DNA of 64,000 bases, from positions 6,267,001 through 6,331,000 of the forward strand of contig NC_056427.1 of assembly GCF_905147365.1 (NCBI RefSeq), given 5' to 3'. A program made the translations under genes and the position numbers. This document shows, in pieces, positions 44,775-55,821 of this stretch; positions within the stretch are counted from its first letter, which is position 1; each line of letters begins with the position of its first letter. This DNA comes from Aricia agestis (taxonomy: Eukaryota; Arthropoda; Insecta; Lepidoptera; Lycaenidae). The notes under the pieces were generated by a model. It had not been told where the DNA came from, ran no database searches, and worked only from the letters and a program-made list of their open reading frames with translations.

Positions 44775-44819
44775 CTTGTTTTCTATGAGAGGCCAGGCCG
44801 GCCTCTCATAGAAAACAAG
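44775..44819. repeat. Perfect 20-bp hairpin
   Basis: cttgttttctatgagaggcc, five-base loop, then its exact complement. Confidence 0.85.
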
Positions 44820-45699
44820 AAATGGAATGGGGGTAAGCGACAAAATGGTTTTTGTCGCGTAATTTAAAAACCATAAATATATTTCATATAAGCTATGGGC
44901 AAATTATAGTGTAGGCTTGAACTAATCTATGTACAAATTTTGGAAGCTTAAATCATTCTCCTCTGTTGGAAAAATTAGAATCCCTGTTTTTATAGAGGTC
45001 TTTTTGATTAATTATTCTGTGTTATGAAAGTTGACCAATCGTGTTATGCTATGGGTAATTCAAAGATAAAAACATGATGAATACTGACAATAAACTTTAA
45101 TTTCTTAGCTTTAGTCATTGTTGAGAAAAATTGATATCGCTGCAGCCAAATTATCAACGTGTCACCTTAATAATTTTGATAATACTTTCTGTATCTCAAG
45201 CTAAAGTTAAAGCAATCTCCAGTATAATTTTCTACTTTTCCTCCTCAAACATAGGTCATTAATATTCGCAATTATTTCCTCACAAAAATACAATATTTCT
45301 GCTCCGTCAAAATTATATATTTTTACAAGAAAATACTGTTTACATTAAAATATATTGCAGGGGAATAAATATTTAATTGCATCAGATTCAATCTTCGCGT
45401 CCGAAATATTTATTTTATTTTAACGCATAAAATATGTTATGTTTTTTCATTGACTGCATTTCATAGTGATGTTTCTGTAACTTTTTAATAATATTTAGAC
45501 TTTAATCGACCTAAGCTAGACAATGAATATTATTGTTCAATATTACTTATTATTATATGACCGTCTAGGGTTAATATTGAACGCGCAAGCCTTTCAATCT
45601 TATTATCAATAAAATATTGTTCAATATTATTGTAGGTTTAGGGGCCTGCAAAATGTACGGTTCCCATGCGGAAAATGTACGGTTCCCGTGTGGAAAATT
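44820..45699. other. No recognised feature
   Basis: AT-rich intron. Repeated attgttcaatatta-like phrases lie near 45530 and 45620. Confidence 0.5.
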
Positions 45700-45972
45700 C
45701 GGCACAAATGGGCCGGCTCGACCGGAGAAATACCACGTCCTCACAGAAAACCGGCGTGAAACAGCGCTTGCGCTATATTTCGCCGAGTGAGTGAGTTTAC
45801 CGGAGGCCCACTCCCCTACCCTTTTCCCTTCCCTACCCTCCCTGTTACCCCTTAAAAGGCCGGCAACGCACCTGCAGCTCTTGTGATGCTGCGAGTGTCC
45901 ATGGGCGACGAAAGTTGCTTTCCATCAGGTGACCCGTTTGCTCGTTTGCCCCCTTATTTCATAAAAAAAAAA
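45700..45972 (+). mobile_element. SINE-A, slightly 5'-truncated
   Basis: ttcggcacaaatgggccggc to the A tail. Confidence 0.8.
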
Positions 45973-46100
45973 TAACAAGGCCAAAATATACTAAACTCTG
46001 GTCCAAGCAGAAAAGCTTTGAAGTTGCCTAAACTTTATCAAAATCTGTCAAGTGATTTGGGACCTATTCAATATCCTCCAAATATTCGACTCATTAAATC

Positions 46101-46366
46101 CCCACACCGGTTAGGAGTAATTTTATAGTGCCCAAGTGTGTGCGCAGTACACAAGAGCACTCTCTATTTCTTTACTCTCATAACCCATTGGGACGGAAGA
46201 CCGACACGACCGGCGAGAGATCAGGCGCAGGACCGACTTTTTACATGTCCATCCGACGCATGGATCATCTTACTTGTCAATCAGGTGATCAGCCTGCATT
46301 TCCCTAACCAAACTTGGAAATAACTTGTTTCCAACGCGGGAATCGAACGCACGACCTCCGAAGTAA
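46101..46366 (-). mobile_element. SINE-J copy
   Basis: ccacaccggttaggagtaat to gcgggaatcgaacgcacgac. Confidence 0.75.
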
Positions 46367-46384
46367 GGTCCAAATCCATAATAA

Positions 46385-46976
46385 CATTACAAATGGAAAA
46401 GTGTGTCTGTTGTGAAGCGCTAAGCCGATTAAGATGTGGTGGATATTATGATCCTTTCCTGGCACTTAGTATTGGTGAAAAAAGTACGGTTCTCAGACTG
46501 TAAAAGCTTATTAAAAACTAGATGCTGCACGTAGCTTCGCCGCATCGGAATTCGTCCCAAATCTTACTTTTCTCGGGATAAAAAAAAATTATATCCTGGT
46601 TTTTAAGTCCTTTCTCGGGACCACAATATTTTCACCATCATGGCTTCCCATCATGACCCAAGACAAACATAAAGAAAGTCTTTCTTTTTAACAATGAAAG
46701 GACCTTTCAATGCTAACACTTGCGCTGAGTAGCAAGCCCTTTTCATTGTCGCGTATTTGTTATTTTTGTATTTAGCCCTTTATTATAGTGGTGTGACTAG
46801 TTTCATCGATATCGATACATCTTTTGGAATTTTGCGATTTTTGTGAAAAATTGTTCTTTTCTGGGACTCAAAGGATACACTAGTCATGCCGAATTTTATC
46901 AATCGGTTTATGCGTGTGACAAATGATTAGACACTCCATACAAATAATATAAATAATAATATTAATATAATATCTA
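46385..46976. other. HEL-C scraps and unrecognised sequence
   Basis: 46385-46505 and 46520-46640 look like decayed HEL-C pieces in opposite orientations. 46803-46822 is TCATCGATATCGATAC. Confidence 0.45.
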
Positions 46977-47235
46977 CAGGGTGTAACAAAAATAAGTGAT
47001 AATACTTTAGGGTGTGTACGTGTTCCTTGTAGAGAGTTCACTGTGAAAGTAGCAGCGCTGAAAGACCAAAAAATTTTTTCACTTTTGTATGGGGAAACTC
47101 GTGACGCTCGGGCCCTTGCCCATACAAAAGTGAAAATTTTTTTTCGTCTTTCAGAGCTGCTACTTTCACAGTTAACTCTCTACAAGGAACACGTACACAC
47201 CCTAAAGTATTATCACTTATTTTCGTTACACCCTG
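46977..47235. mobile_element. FB-F palindrome
   Basis: cagggtgtaacaaaaataag ... cttattttcgttacaccctg, inserted at the TA of atatcTAtggacgcttc in a SINE-I. Confidence 0.85.
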
Positions 47236-47462
47236 TATGGACGCTTCACACCACGTCAGTCTGGCCCCGTGCTAAGTACCTGAAGGACTTGTGTTACAGG
47301 TACCAGACAACGGATATATATTTAATACTTTTTATACTATACATATATTTAAGATTTTTATTATATGATACACATTTTTAATACACATCCATGACCCAGG
47401 AACTTTGAAAAACTTTTTGTTCCGTCGGCGGGATTCAAACCCACTGAGCTACAGAGGTCGTC
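47236..47462 (-). mobile_element. SINE-I, head partly deleted
   Basis: tggacgcttcacaccacgtc to ttccgtcggcgggattcaaa, then a jump to ctgagctacagaggtcgtc. Confidence 0.75.
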
Positions 47463-47467
47463 AAATG

Positions 47468-47878
47468 CCAATCTGTCAGTCTTTACTCCCAAGCCACTGA
47501 ACTGATTTTCATGCAATTAGGTTTAGAGATACTTTGAGCCCCGGGAAAGAACATAGGATAGTTTTCATCCCTTTTTAACGTGGGAGAGTCATGCTTCGGC
47601 GCGAATGGGAGAAATACCACGGGCTCACTTTACCGGAGGCCCAATCCCCTACCCTTTTCTCTTCCCTACCCTCTCCTATTTCCTTCCCTACCCTCCCCTA
47701 GTACCCTGTTCCCTCTTAAAAGGCCGGCAACGCACCTGCAGCTCTTCTGATGCTGCGAGTGTCCATGGGCGACGGAAGTTGCTTTCCATCAGGTGACCCG
47801 TTTGCTCGTTTGGAAAAATTTACGGCTCTTGCTCGATAAACGAATTTTGGCGCATCGGAGTTGCGGGCGTCTAGTATT
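47468..47878 (+). mobile_element. HEL-C hosting SINE-A
   Basis: aatctgtcagtctttactcc to agttttcatccc, and again from ggaaaaatttacggctct to ggagttgcgggcgtCTAG|T. Confidence 0.75.
47578..47815 (+). mobile_element. SINE-A, internal deletion, no A tail
   Basis: acgtgggagagtcatgcttc; the segment between gggctcac and tttaccggagg is missing. Ends ctcgtttg directly at HEL-C sequence. Confidence 0.8.
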
Positions 47879-48017
47879 ACATACATACGAATTGATAACC
47901 TCTTTTTTAAGTAGGTTAAGTAAGCCACTTTAACCGGTCACTCGCTACAAACTTAACTAAACGTGCTTGGCACAGAATAGATAATAGTACAAGTACCCCA
48001 AGCCGGAACCAAGTGAA

Positions 48018-48341
48018 GCTTTTTTTTTATGAAATAAGCGCGCAAACGAGCAAACGGGTCACCTGATGGAAAGCCACTTCCGTCGCCCATGGACACTCGC
48101 AGCATCAGAAGAGCTGCAGGTGCGTTGCCGGCCTTTTAAGAGGGAAAAGGGTAATAGGGGAGGGTAGGGATGGAAAGGGAAGGGAATAGGGGAGGGTAGG
48201 GTAGGGGATTGGGCCTCCGGTAAACTCACTCACTCGGCGAAACACAGCGCAAGCGCTGTTTCACGCCGGTTTTCTGTGAGAACGTGGTATTTCTCCGGTC
48301 GAGCCGGCCCATTCGTGCCGAAGCATGGCTCTCCCACGTAT
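48018..48341 (-). mobile_element. SINE-A, full length
   Basis: Poly-T to gcatggctctcccacgta. Confidence 0.85.
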
Positions 48342-48492
48342 AAAGCTTAATCCTGTAGGCGACAGTTAAGAGATTCACAGTAAATACTGTTACGTCACAC
48401 AGTTAATTTAACTGTAACAGTTAATTTTAATTAGTAACAAAGGACATGTTAATAGATATTAATTTTATATGATTAGTGTTAAGAATAATATA

Positions 48493-48752
48493 CAGGGTGT
48501 AACAAAAATAAGTGATAATACTTTAGGGTGTGTATGTCTTCCTTGTAGAGAGTTCACTGTGAAAGTAGCAGCGCTGAAAGACCAAAATTTTTTTTCACTT
48601 TTGTATGGGGAAACTCATGACGCTCGGGCCCTTGTCCATACAAAAGTGAAAAAAAAAAATTCATCTTTCAGCGCTGCTACTTTCACAGTGAACTCTCTAC
48701 AAGGAACACGTACACACCCTAAAGTATTATCACTTATTTTTGTTACACACTG
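48493..48752. mobile_element. FB-F palindrome
   Basis: cagggtgtaac ... gttacacactg flanked by TA; arms about 125 bp. Confidence 0.85.
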
Positions 48753-48895
48753 TATAATTATTATTATCATCCTACGGCTATATTTAGTCTGGTACTCCGT
48801 TGCGATGGAAGTCTCTTGTGGCGAGAAGCCGTCCTTTTGTCCAGGATTAAAGTATCCTATGTCCTTTCCCATCCTTGAAAGTATCTCCGTACTGA

Positions 48896-49102
48896 GTCCA
48901 TATTAATATTAGATATAAATGCGAAACTGTGTCTGTCTGTCTGTTGCCTCTTCACGCCCAAACCGCTGAACCGATTTTGCTGAAATTTAGTATAGAGATA
49001 CTTTAACTACCGGGAAACGACATATAATACATTTTATTCCGGAAAAATGTACAGTCTTTCGCGATAAACGAATTTGGCGCAGAGTTGCAGGCGCCACAGT
49101 TT
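48896..49102 (+). mobile_element. HEL-C copy
   Basis: gtccatattaatattagata to ggcgcagagttgcaggcgcc. Confidence 0.7.
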
Positions 49103-49393
49103 AAAATTTTAGCAAGTAAGTATTCAACCAAGCAATTTTTTTCATCTTTTATTGTCTTTAGAGAAATAACGTTAGACTAAATTTAAACTATGAACCTTCG
49201 GATTTAACTATTAAATGCAGTTAACTGTTTTTCTGGTAGTCAAATGGAAGCCTGTCAGCAATTTCAGTAACTAACTTTGTGTCTAGTTTCGAACTGGGTT
49301 TGAGCCAGACATTCTGAAATAATAAATGTTTGTTATAAAGCTAATCAGAGTTAGTAGGTCTGTTTGTGTGTGTGTGTTTTGTGTGTATATATA

Positions 49394-49565
49394 TGTCGTA
49401 GGATGATTTGATAAATCCGTGTTTTCGCGAAATCCCTAGAATTTTCGCGAAAATTCGATTTATCAAATCATCCTACGACATCGTAGGATGATTTGATAAA
49501 TCGAATTTTCGCGAAAATTCTAGGGATTTCGCGAAAACACGGATTTATCAAATCATCCTACGACA
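49394..49565. mobile_element. FB-H perfect palindrome, MITE dimer
   Basis: tgtcgtaggatgatttgata at both outer ends and, inverted, at the middle. Each half is itself bounded by these inverted ends, and the halves are exact complements. TA at both borders. Confidence 0.9.
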
Positions 49566-49576
49566 TATACACAATC

Positions 49577-49763
49577 CACATCCCTACTAATATTATAAAT
49601 GCAAAAGTATGTCTGTCTGTCACCTTTTCACGCTCAAACCGCTGAACCAATTTTGCTGTTTGGTATGGAGATACTTTGAGTCCTGGGAAAGGACATAATA
49701 TGATACTTTTTATACCGGAAAAATGTACGGTTTTTGCGATAAACAAATTTTGTCATCTAGTAT
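49577..49763 (+). mobile_element. HEL-C copy
   Basis: catccctactaatattataa to aaacaaattttgtcatCTAG|T. Confidence 0.75.
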
Positions 49764-49767
49764 TTAA

Positions 49768-49888
49768 TTCTTGACCCAGAAACTTTGTCAGAATTGAGAA
49801 CTTTTAGTAAATACCCTCATCGGGATTAGAACCCGCAAGTACTGGCTTGATCTACCACACGCACCACTGAGCAACAGAGGTCGCTATT
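49768..49888 (-). mobile_element. SINE-I-like tRNA head, diverged
   Basis: cgggattagaacccgc and ccactgagcaacagaggtcg. Confidence 0.55.
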
Positions 49889-49889
49889 C

Positions 49890-50006
49890 ATACTATAATG
49901 CGAAGTCTGGCAACGCAGCTGTGTCGGTCGAAGTGTTAGGTTTTCTTCGTTACGGAATTTCTTGACTCGATAGCCGCGAGATTAAAGCTATGCAACAGCT
50001 AAAATA
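49890..50006 (+). repeat. Repeat Q fragment
   Basis: gcgaagtctggcaacgcagc, cgttacggaatttcttgact, ttaaagctatgcaac. Confidence 0.6.
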
Positions 50007-50209
50007 TCGGTAAAGTCATGTCACATCCCTATGTAACACAAGTATAGGGGTGAGAAATAATTGTATAGACTGTAGATGTTTAAAAAATCCAAAAACAAAA
50101 AGTTACAGAGACATTATTAACATGTCGCCCGCGCAAAATCGCGTAAACTGTACATTTTGCCTATTTATTTGTCCGTGCAGAATCAAGCGGGAACCGTACA
50201 TATTTTGAT

Positions 50210-50755
50210 ATTTTTAGGTGTCCGTACCCAAAGGGTAAAAACGGGACTCTATTACTGAGACGTCCGTCTGTCTGTCTGTCTCCAGGCTGTATCTCAAGAA
50301 CCGCTATAGCCAGACTTCTGATATTTTCACAGATTGTGTATATCTGTTGCCGCTATAACAGCAAATACGTGGGAGTGCCATGCTTCGGCATGAATGGGCT
50401 GGCTCGACCGGAGAAATACCACGTTCTCACAGAAAATCGGCGTGAAACAGCGCTTGCGCTGTGTTTCGCCGAGTGAGTGATTTCACCGGAGGCCCAATTC
50501 CCTTTCCTATCCTCCCCTATTCCCTTCCCTTCCCATCCCTATCCTTCCCTTATTACCCTATTTCCTCTTAAAAGGCCCTTATTACCCTGCAGCTCTTCTG
50601 ATGCTGCGAGTGTCCATGGGCGTCGGAAGTTGCTTTCCATCAGGTGACCCGTTTGCTCGTTTGTCCCCTTATTTCATAAAAAAAAAACTAAAAACAAAAT
50701 AAAATTAACATGAGGTACAACAAACGTGATTTTTTTTTTGGCTTTTTTTTTGTAA
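50210..50755 (+). repeat. Repeat P hosting SINE-A
   Basis: ggtgtccgtacccaaagggt to ccgctataacagcaaata, continuing at actaaaaacaaaataaaatt after the SINE. Confidence 0.7.
50366..50687 (+). mobile_element. SINE-A inside repeat P
   Basis: tacgtgggagtgccatgctt to the A tail. Comparison with empty P copies shows almost no target duplication. Confidence 0.85.
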
Positions 50756-50992
50756 ATCTGACCATATTATAACGCGGTTACTTGACACATGGTTTGATGA
50801 CGTCATTATGGAGCGGGCAGGTTATTGCATTCCAGCGATGCGTCAAGTTAATTTGACCGTGTTGTACGAGTCTGTTAAAAAAATCATATTATGCTCAGAG
50901 AGCCCGCGTAAATAAAGAACTACATAGGAACCACAGAAAGTGGTAGGAACCGTACATGTTCCAGCAAAAATCAGTAATATTATATCCTATAT

Positions 50993-51276
50993 GACGACCT
51001 CTGTGGCTCAGTTGGTGGGCTGTTGGTAGCTCAAGCCGGGGGTCGCTGGTTCGAATCCCGCCAACGGAACAAAAAGTTTTCAAAGTTCCTGGGTCATGTA
51101 TGTGTATTAAATATGTGTATGATATAATAAAAATCTTAAATATATGTATATAGTATAATAGTATTAAATATATTTCCGTTGTCTGGTACCCGTAACACAA
51201 GTCCTTCAGGTACTAAGCACGGGGCCAGACTGACGTGGTGTGAAGCGTCCATAGATATTATTATTATTATTATTGG
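50993..51276 (+). mobile_element. SINE-I, full length with ATT tail
   Basis: gacgacctctgtggctcagt to atagatattattattattat. Confidence 0.9.
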
Positions 51277-51438
51277 TAAGACATTTTCAGTACAAGGAAT
51301 CGCTGAGTCGAATAAAATGATTAGCAATATAATAGATGTTTTCAAGTAATTTGATTACTGTATCCATTCGGATGGAAATCAGCGACGATATTAGTGCGGT
51401 CATGTGAAAACGACTTGTTTCTACTCACTTACAGATTA

Positions 51439-51755
51439 TACCGTGGGGGAGACATGCTTTGGCACGAATGGGCCGTCTCGACCGAAGAAATACCACGGGC
51501 TCACAGAAAACTGGCGTAAACAGCGCTTGCGCTGTGTTTACCAAGTGAGTTTACCGGAGGCCCAATCCCCTACATACCCTATTCCCTTCCCTTCCCTATT
51601 CCCTTCCCTACCCTCCCCTACCCTATTACCCTATTCCCTCGCAAAAGGCCGGCAACGCACCTGCAGCTCTTCTGATGCTGCGAGTGTGCATGGGCGACGG
51701 AAGTTGCTTTACATCAGGTGACCGTTTGCTCGTTTGCCCCCTTATTTCATAAGAA
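51439..51755 (+). mobile_element. SINE-A, full length
   Basis: ccgtgggggagacatgcttt to ttatttcataagaaa. Confidence 0.8.
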
Positions 51756-51756
51756 A

Positions 51757-51832
51757 AGCAAATCCGTTCACATGTTTGGGCGTGAGGTGACAGACAGACA
51801 GACACATTTTCACGTCATTGTTAGTATGGACA
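51757..51832 (-). mobile_element. HEL-C 5' fragment
   Basis: gcaaatccgttcacatgttt to tgttagtatgga. Confidence 0.6.
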
Positions 51833-52433
51833 AGGTTTTTATCAAACACTGAGCAAACCTCCTCAGCTATAAACAGATGCCTTTTAAAAATTCATTCTGT
51901 AATCTATTGTCGAATACTAAATCTGTAGAATAATATAAAATGTCAATTCGATTCACAGATTGTCAATTTGTAGATTGAATTGACAATCAGGATAAGTCGA
52001 TGGAAGCTGGATATAGGAATTTAAGAATTTCTTTTATATCGCTTCAAGTTTTGAAGATCTATTAAATATTATTAACTGACTCCAAAAGGAGGTTATCAAT
52101 TCGACCCGTATGTATGTAATATTTCCAGAACTGCCCAGTTTTCGTTTGTGTTCGCATGTCTCTGGAACTATATGTCCGATTTAAAAAGTATTTTTTTATG
52201 TACTAGGCATTGTTCAACTTAGAGAATGCTGCAAGTTTCATCAAAATCGGTTGAGTAGTTTTTGACATAAGGGATTTTAATTCTAAATTACGTACAACTT
52301 TAAAGTCGGTTTATATTTTTAAAATACAATTTATTTTATAAAACGACTATTCTATAAAGTATTTAAAACATTAAGGTTTTAAATTAATTATAAAAATTCC
52401 CAATTATATTATTATTTAAAGATAAACATTAAA
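51833..52433. other. Intron with repeat Y
   Basis: 52078-52310 (ctccaaaaggaggttatcaa, gaactgcccagttttcg, tcatcaaaatcggttgagta) resembles 37085-37260. The rest is not recognised. Confidence 0.5.
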
Positions 52434-52744
52434 CTATCTGTCCCGGCAAACGATTCTTTGCCATATAAAGTATTTCGCCCGTATTATTTTATTGAAGTGA
52501 CTAAATAAGTATGTCACCATGGCAACGTCCATCGCTATCCCGTCGCACAAACAATGGTCGCCGTCAGTCTCGAGTTATAATAATTTACTATTATTTATTC
52601 AACAAATGCACTTATCAATATAAAAAGTACCCAGTAGCCGATTCTGAGACCCACTGAATATGCATATAAAATTTGGTAAAAATCAGTAAAGCCGTTTCGG
52701 AGTACGGTGACTAACATTGTGACACGAGAATTTTATATATAAGA
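52434..52744 (-). mobile_element. HEL-B, nearly full length
   Basis: ctatctgtcccggcaaacg (CTAG changed to CTAT) to acgagaattttatatataag. Confidence 0.8.
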
Positions 52745-52964
52745 TAATACTATAAATAATGCTCCAAAATATCGAGGTTACCACCCGCGCCGCTCCCGCG
52801 TCGTGTCGCCTCACGTCACCGAATGTCTACCACACACTGAGCCACAGAATAGTTTATAGTATTATATCCGTACTAATAAAACAACGAAAGTGTGTCTGTC
52901 TGTCTGTCTGTCTACTAGAGCCTGCAACTCCGTTGCCGCAATTAGTAGCTGCAACTGGAAGTGT

Positions 52965-53098
52965 CTAAACACATTATGCCAAAGTTCCGCGGCGGAAGAA
53001 GAAGAAAATTTCGGCATGGTTTATCATCGGTAATTTAAAATACATCGCAGGCGGAATCAAGCCGAACTTCCGCCGCGGAAATTCGGCATAGTGTATTT
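52965..53098. mobile_element. MITE with about 30-bp inverted ends
   Basis: taaacacattatgccaaagt, tccgcggcggaag at the left; cttccgccgcgga, aattcggcatagtgtattta at the right. Confidence 0.65.
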
Positions 53099-53100
53099 AA

Positions 53101-53226
53101 ACCATAAAGTTAATATACCTAGCGGAATAGAGAAACAAAGGCCTGAGCAACAGAGATGTCACTATCAGTAACACTGCATGGTAAAAAGAGACGTGTGATA
53201 ACATGACAGCAGCACTCTTTTTTTGT
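53101..53226. mobile_element. MITE-L half copy
   Basis: accataaagttaatatacct to gcagcactctttttttg matches the first half of the copies at 10345 and 54734. Confidence 0.75.
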
Positions 53227-53450
53227 ATATACATATATTTAATTTTAATCAGCGGTTTAAGCGTGAAGGGCCAACAAACAGACACTATTTCGCACTTAAC
53301 TGATACGAATAATGAATTACATTCAATGACCTAAAAGCCGAATGCTGTGACGTAAGTGATGATGTTTAATTTAAACTTGTCAAGCACAAACAAGGAACAG
53401 TTAATTGACAAGATGCAGAAACTTTGAAACTTTGCTTTTGTTTATTTTAG

Positions 53451-53527
53451 CGCTAGCTTATTATCCTGACTTCGTGCTAACCCCAGCTATGAGCATCACG
53501 GAAACCTTACATGTTGCCAAGAAAAAT
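53451..53527 (+). CDS. Possible plus-strand exon inside the receptor gene intron
   Basis: A 77-base segment follows a strong acceptor-like tract (tttgcttttgtttattttag) and ends at a strong donor-like AAT|gtaagtat. Only one of the three frames is open. It reads 25 codons starting LAYYPDFVLTPAMS and ending ETLHVAKKN. A second acceptor (ttttttcttttcag) at 53711 is followed by ACA AAC TGG TGA, which would end such a protein as NTNW-stop. I do not recognise the family, and no partner exon upstream was identified. It could be the last two exons of a small nested gene, a decayed gene piece carried by a mobile element, or chance. Confidence 0.3.
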
Positions 53528-53916
53528 GTAAGTATAATTTAAACGAGATAGTCAAATATATAATTTTTATATAACTGGTTTCTCGGCAATTGCTAAGCCG
53601 TAAATTTTCATGAAATTTACGTCTTAGCAAGATTCTAGATATATTTTATTTTCAAAAGTCCTACTTGTGGAGTAAAAAAATCTATCTATCCCACTGATTT
53701 TTTCTTTTCAGACAAACTGGTGATAGGTAAGCCTGCATCGTTCTAACAATCCCAACTAAACTTGAAACATTAATTGTGTAGTGAATTTTAGCAGCAGTGT
53801 GCATTTTGAGATGAGTGCAAAATGTTAAACTCTCGTCAGGGCACGTGATTTAATCGAAGATTCGTAAGAGAAGATTAGAACGCCGGCGCGGCTAGGAAAG
53901 AAAAGTATTGTATCTT
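53528..53916. other. Intron, possible second small exon
   Basis: Apart from the acceptor-like tract ending 53711 nothing is recognised. Confidence 0.4.
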
Positions 53917-54389
53917 TTAAGAGGATACACCAAGGGCTAGAAAAATGAAAAAAAGTACGTGTATTATCTATAGCTGTCTCCCTTACCTCAAGCCTATACC
54001 GCAGAACGCGATAGAGACAACTGCAGAAAATCAACGATTCGTTGTCCCCTGATTCCTTCTCCAAAACTTAACCGATTTAAGTACTTTTTTCATTAAATAT
54101 TAAAGAAAGGCTTGAGCTGTGTTCCTATGTTTTACTTTTTTTGTATAATCTAGCCAAATCTGTTTTCTGGATGTTTGAACACAGCGGAAAATCTGGCAAT
54201 TTTTTTTGGGTTTTTGAACGTTCATATCTTATTTAATAATTAAATTATGAAAAAAAAAGAAAACATAGGGACATTGTATTAGTGGCCGTAGATATTCAGA
54301 AAAAAAATTATAACTCTACTAGCATTATCCAGGGAGGAAACAGGGGACAACGTTTGTATGGAAAAAAGGGCGGTGTGGACTCCTCTTAA
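53917..54389 (-). mobile_element. TTAA-bounded MITE-N, reversed copy
   Basis: TTAAgaggatacaccaaggg to gtgtggactcctcTTAA; closely similar to 29929-30409 along the whole length. Confidence 0.8.
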
Positions 54390-54733
54390 CCGCACGGCAA
54401 AAATGTATGCCTGCTGTTTTGTTAAATCGGTCAAAATCTTCATTAAATTAGAGTAAAATAATCATTAAGGCTAAGTAAGGCTTCTTAAAAGCCGCAAATT
54501 TATATACGGAATCCACTCTACACCATATAAGACCGCAGGACAGAAGTCACGTTCATCGCATCCATTGTAGTCACTTTATTTGCACTATTGTCCTCGAAAT
54601 AAAAGATTGTGTAAACTTCTCGGTGTCATATATCACGCGCCTGCGTGCTCTCTGGTACGGCAGATGGTTGAGGCATAGGCTTAGTAAGTTACAGTTGAGA
54701 AGTAAAGTTGTAAGTTTTAGCATGTAGAAATGA

Positions 54734-55030
54734 CAATAAAGTTAATATACCTAGCGGAACAGAGAAACAAAGGCCTGAGCAAGAGAGATGTCACTATCAG
54801 TAACACTGCGTGGTGAAAAGAGACGTGTGATACATGACAGCAACACTCTTTTTTTGACGTCCAGTCGGCACGTGCCGCACGTTGACAATTTAATCTCATA
54901 GAATTCATGTTCAATCATGCTTGTGTAAGTGTATACGTACACATATTTTTACACACAGATGAAAACCAATTTCGGTTTCGTTTGACAGCTCGAGATTGTT
55001 GCTCTATTCCGCTAGGTATATTAACTTTAT
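54734..55030. mobile_element. MITE-L, hAT type
   Basis: caataaagttaatataccta ... ggtatattaactttat with a perfect 8-bp duplication AGAAATGA at 54726-54733 and 55031-55038. Confidence 0.8.
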
Positions 55031-55039
55031 AGAAATGAT

Positions 55040-55660
55040 ACAGGCTGTGTTGTAATTTTGGCATGAATTTACAATTTTTTTTACAATATATTGCTCAGTT
55101 GTAAATTGTGCAATACCAATCAAAAAGTTGTTTAATTTAGCATGAATGTAGAATCACACTTTACAAGGTTCAACATTTCGCATGGATTTACAAATTACAC
55201 TACTCAAGTTGTACAACATCTATAGGCTACGTTGTAATATTCAGCATGAATTTACCAAATTATACAACACATTTTGTAACATTTAGCCTGAATTTACTTA
55301 CTACCAGAGCACGCTGGCTTGTGCAGTGTTTAGAGGGCTAAATTGTATTATTTAACATGACTTTACAAAGAAACACAACACAATCTGTAATATTTAGGTA
55401 TCATGAATACAAGTTGTACAACATCTATAGTCTACGTTGTAATATTCAGCATGAAATTACCAAATTATACAACACATTTTGTAACATTTAGCCTGAATTT
55501 ACTTACTACCAGAGCACGCTGGTTTGTGCAGTATTTAGAGGGCTAAATTGTAATATTTAACATGACTTTACAAAGAAACACAACACAATCTGTAATATTT
55601 ATCATGAATGTAAAAATTACTGTACACAAGTTGTAACATTTAGCATGCGTGTAATATTCA
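55040..55660. repeat. Satellite-like array with a 205-bp tandem duplication
   Basis: About 15 degenerate units contain (at/ca)tttagcatgaatttac and acaacac. 55205-55409 and 55410-55615 are near-identical direct copies beginning caagttgtacaacatctata. Confidence 0.8.
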
Positions 55661-55662
55661 CA

Positions 55663-55797
55663 ACTAGATGACGCCCGGAACTCCGTTGCTCAAAAATCTC
55701 CGGGATAAAAGTATCCTATGTCCTTTCCCGGGACTCAACGTGTCTTCATGCCAAAATGTTTGAGCGTGAAGAGGTAACAGACAGACAGACCGACACA
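55663..55797 (-). mobile_element. HEL-C copy, shortened
   Basis: actagatgacgcccggaact to cagacagaccgacaca; lies between the array and the exon a donor. Confidence 0.7.
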
Positions 55798-55821
55798 ATT
55801 TAACGTTTAGCATGTACTTAC

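Noticed and set aside
48469..48906. 145-codon plus open frame
   Set aside because: It is a translation through the FB-F palindrome; the same peptide (SDNTLGC, CREFTVKVAALK) appears at other FB-F copies on both strands.
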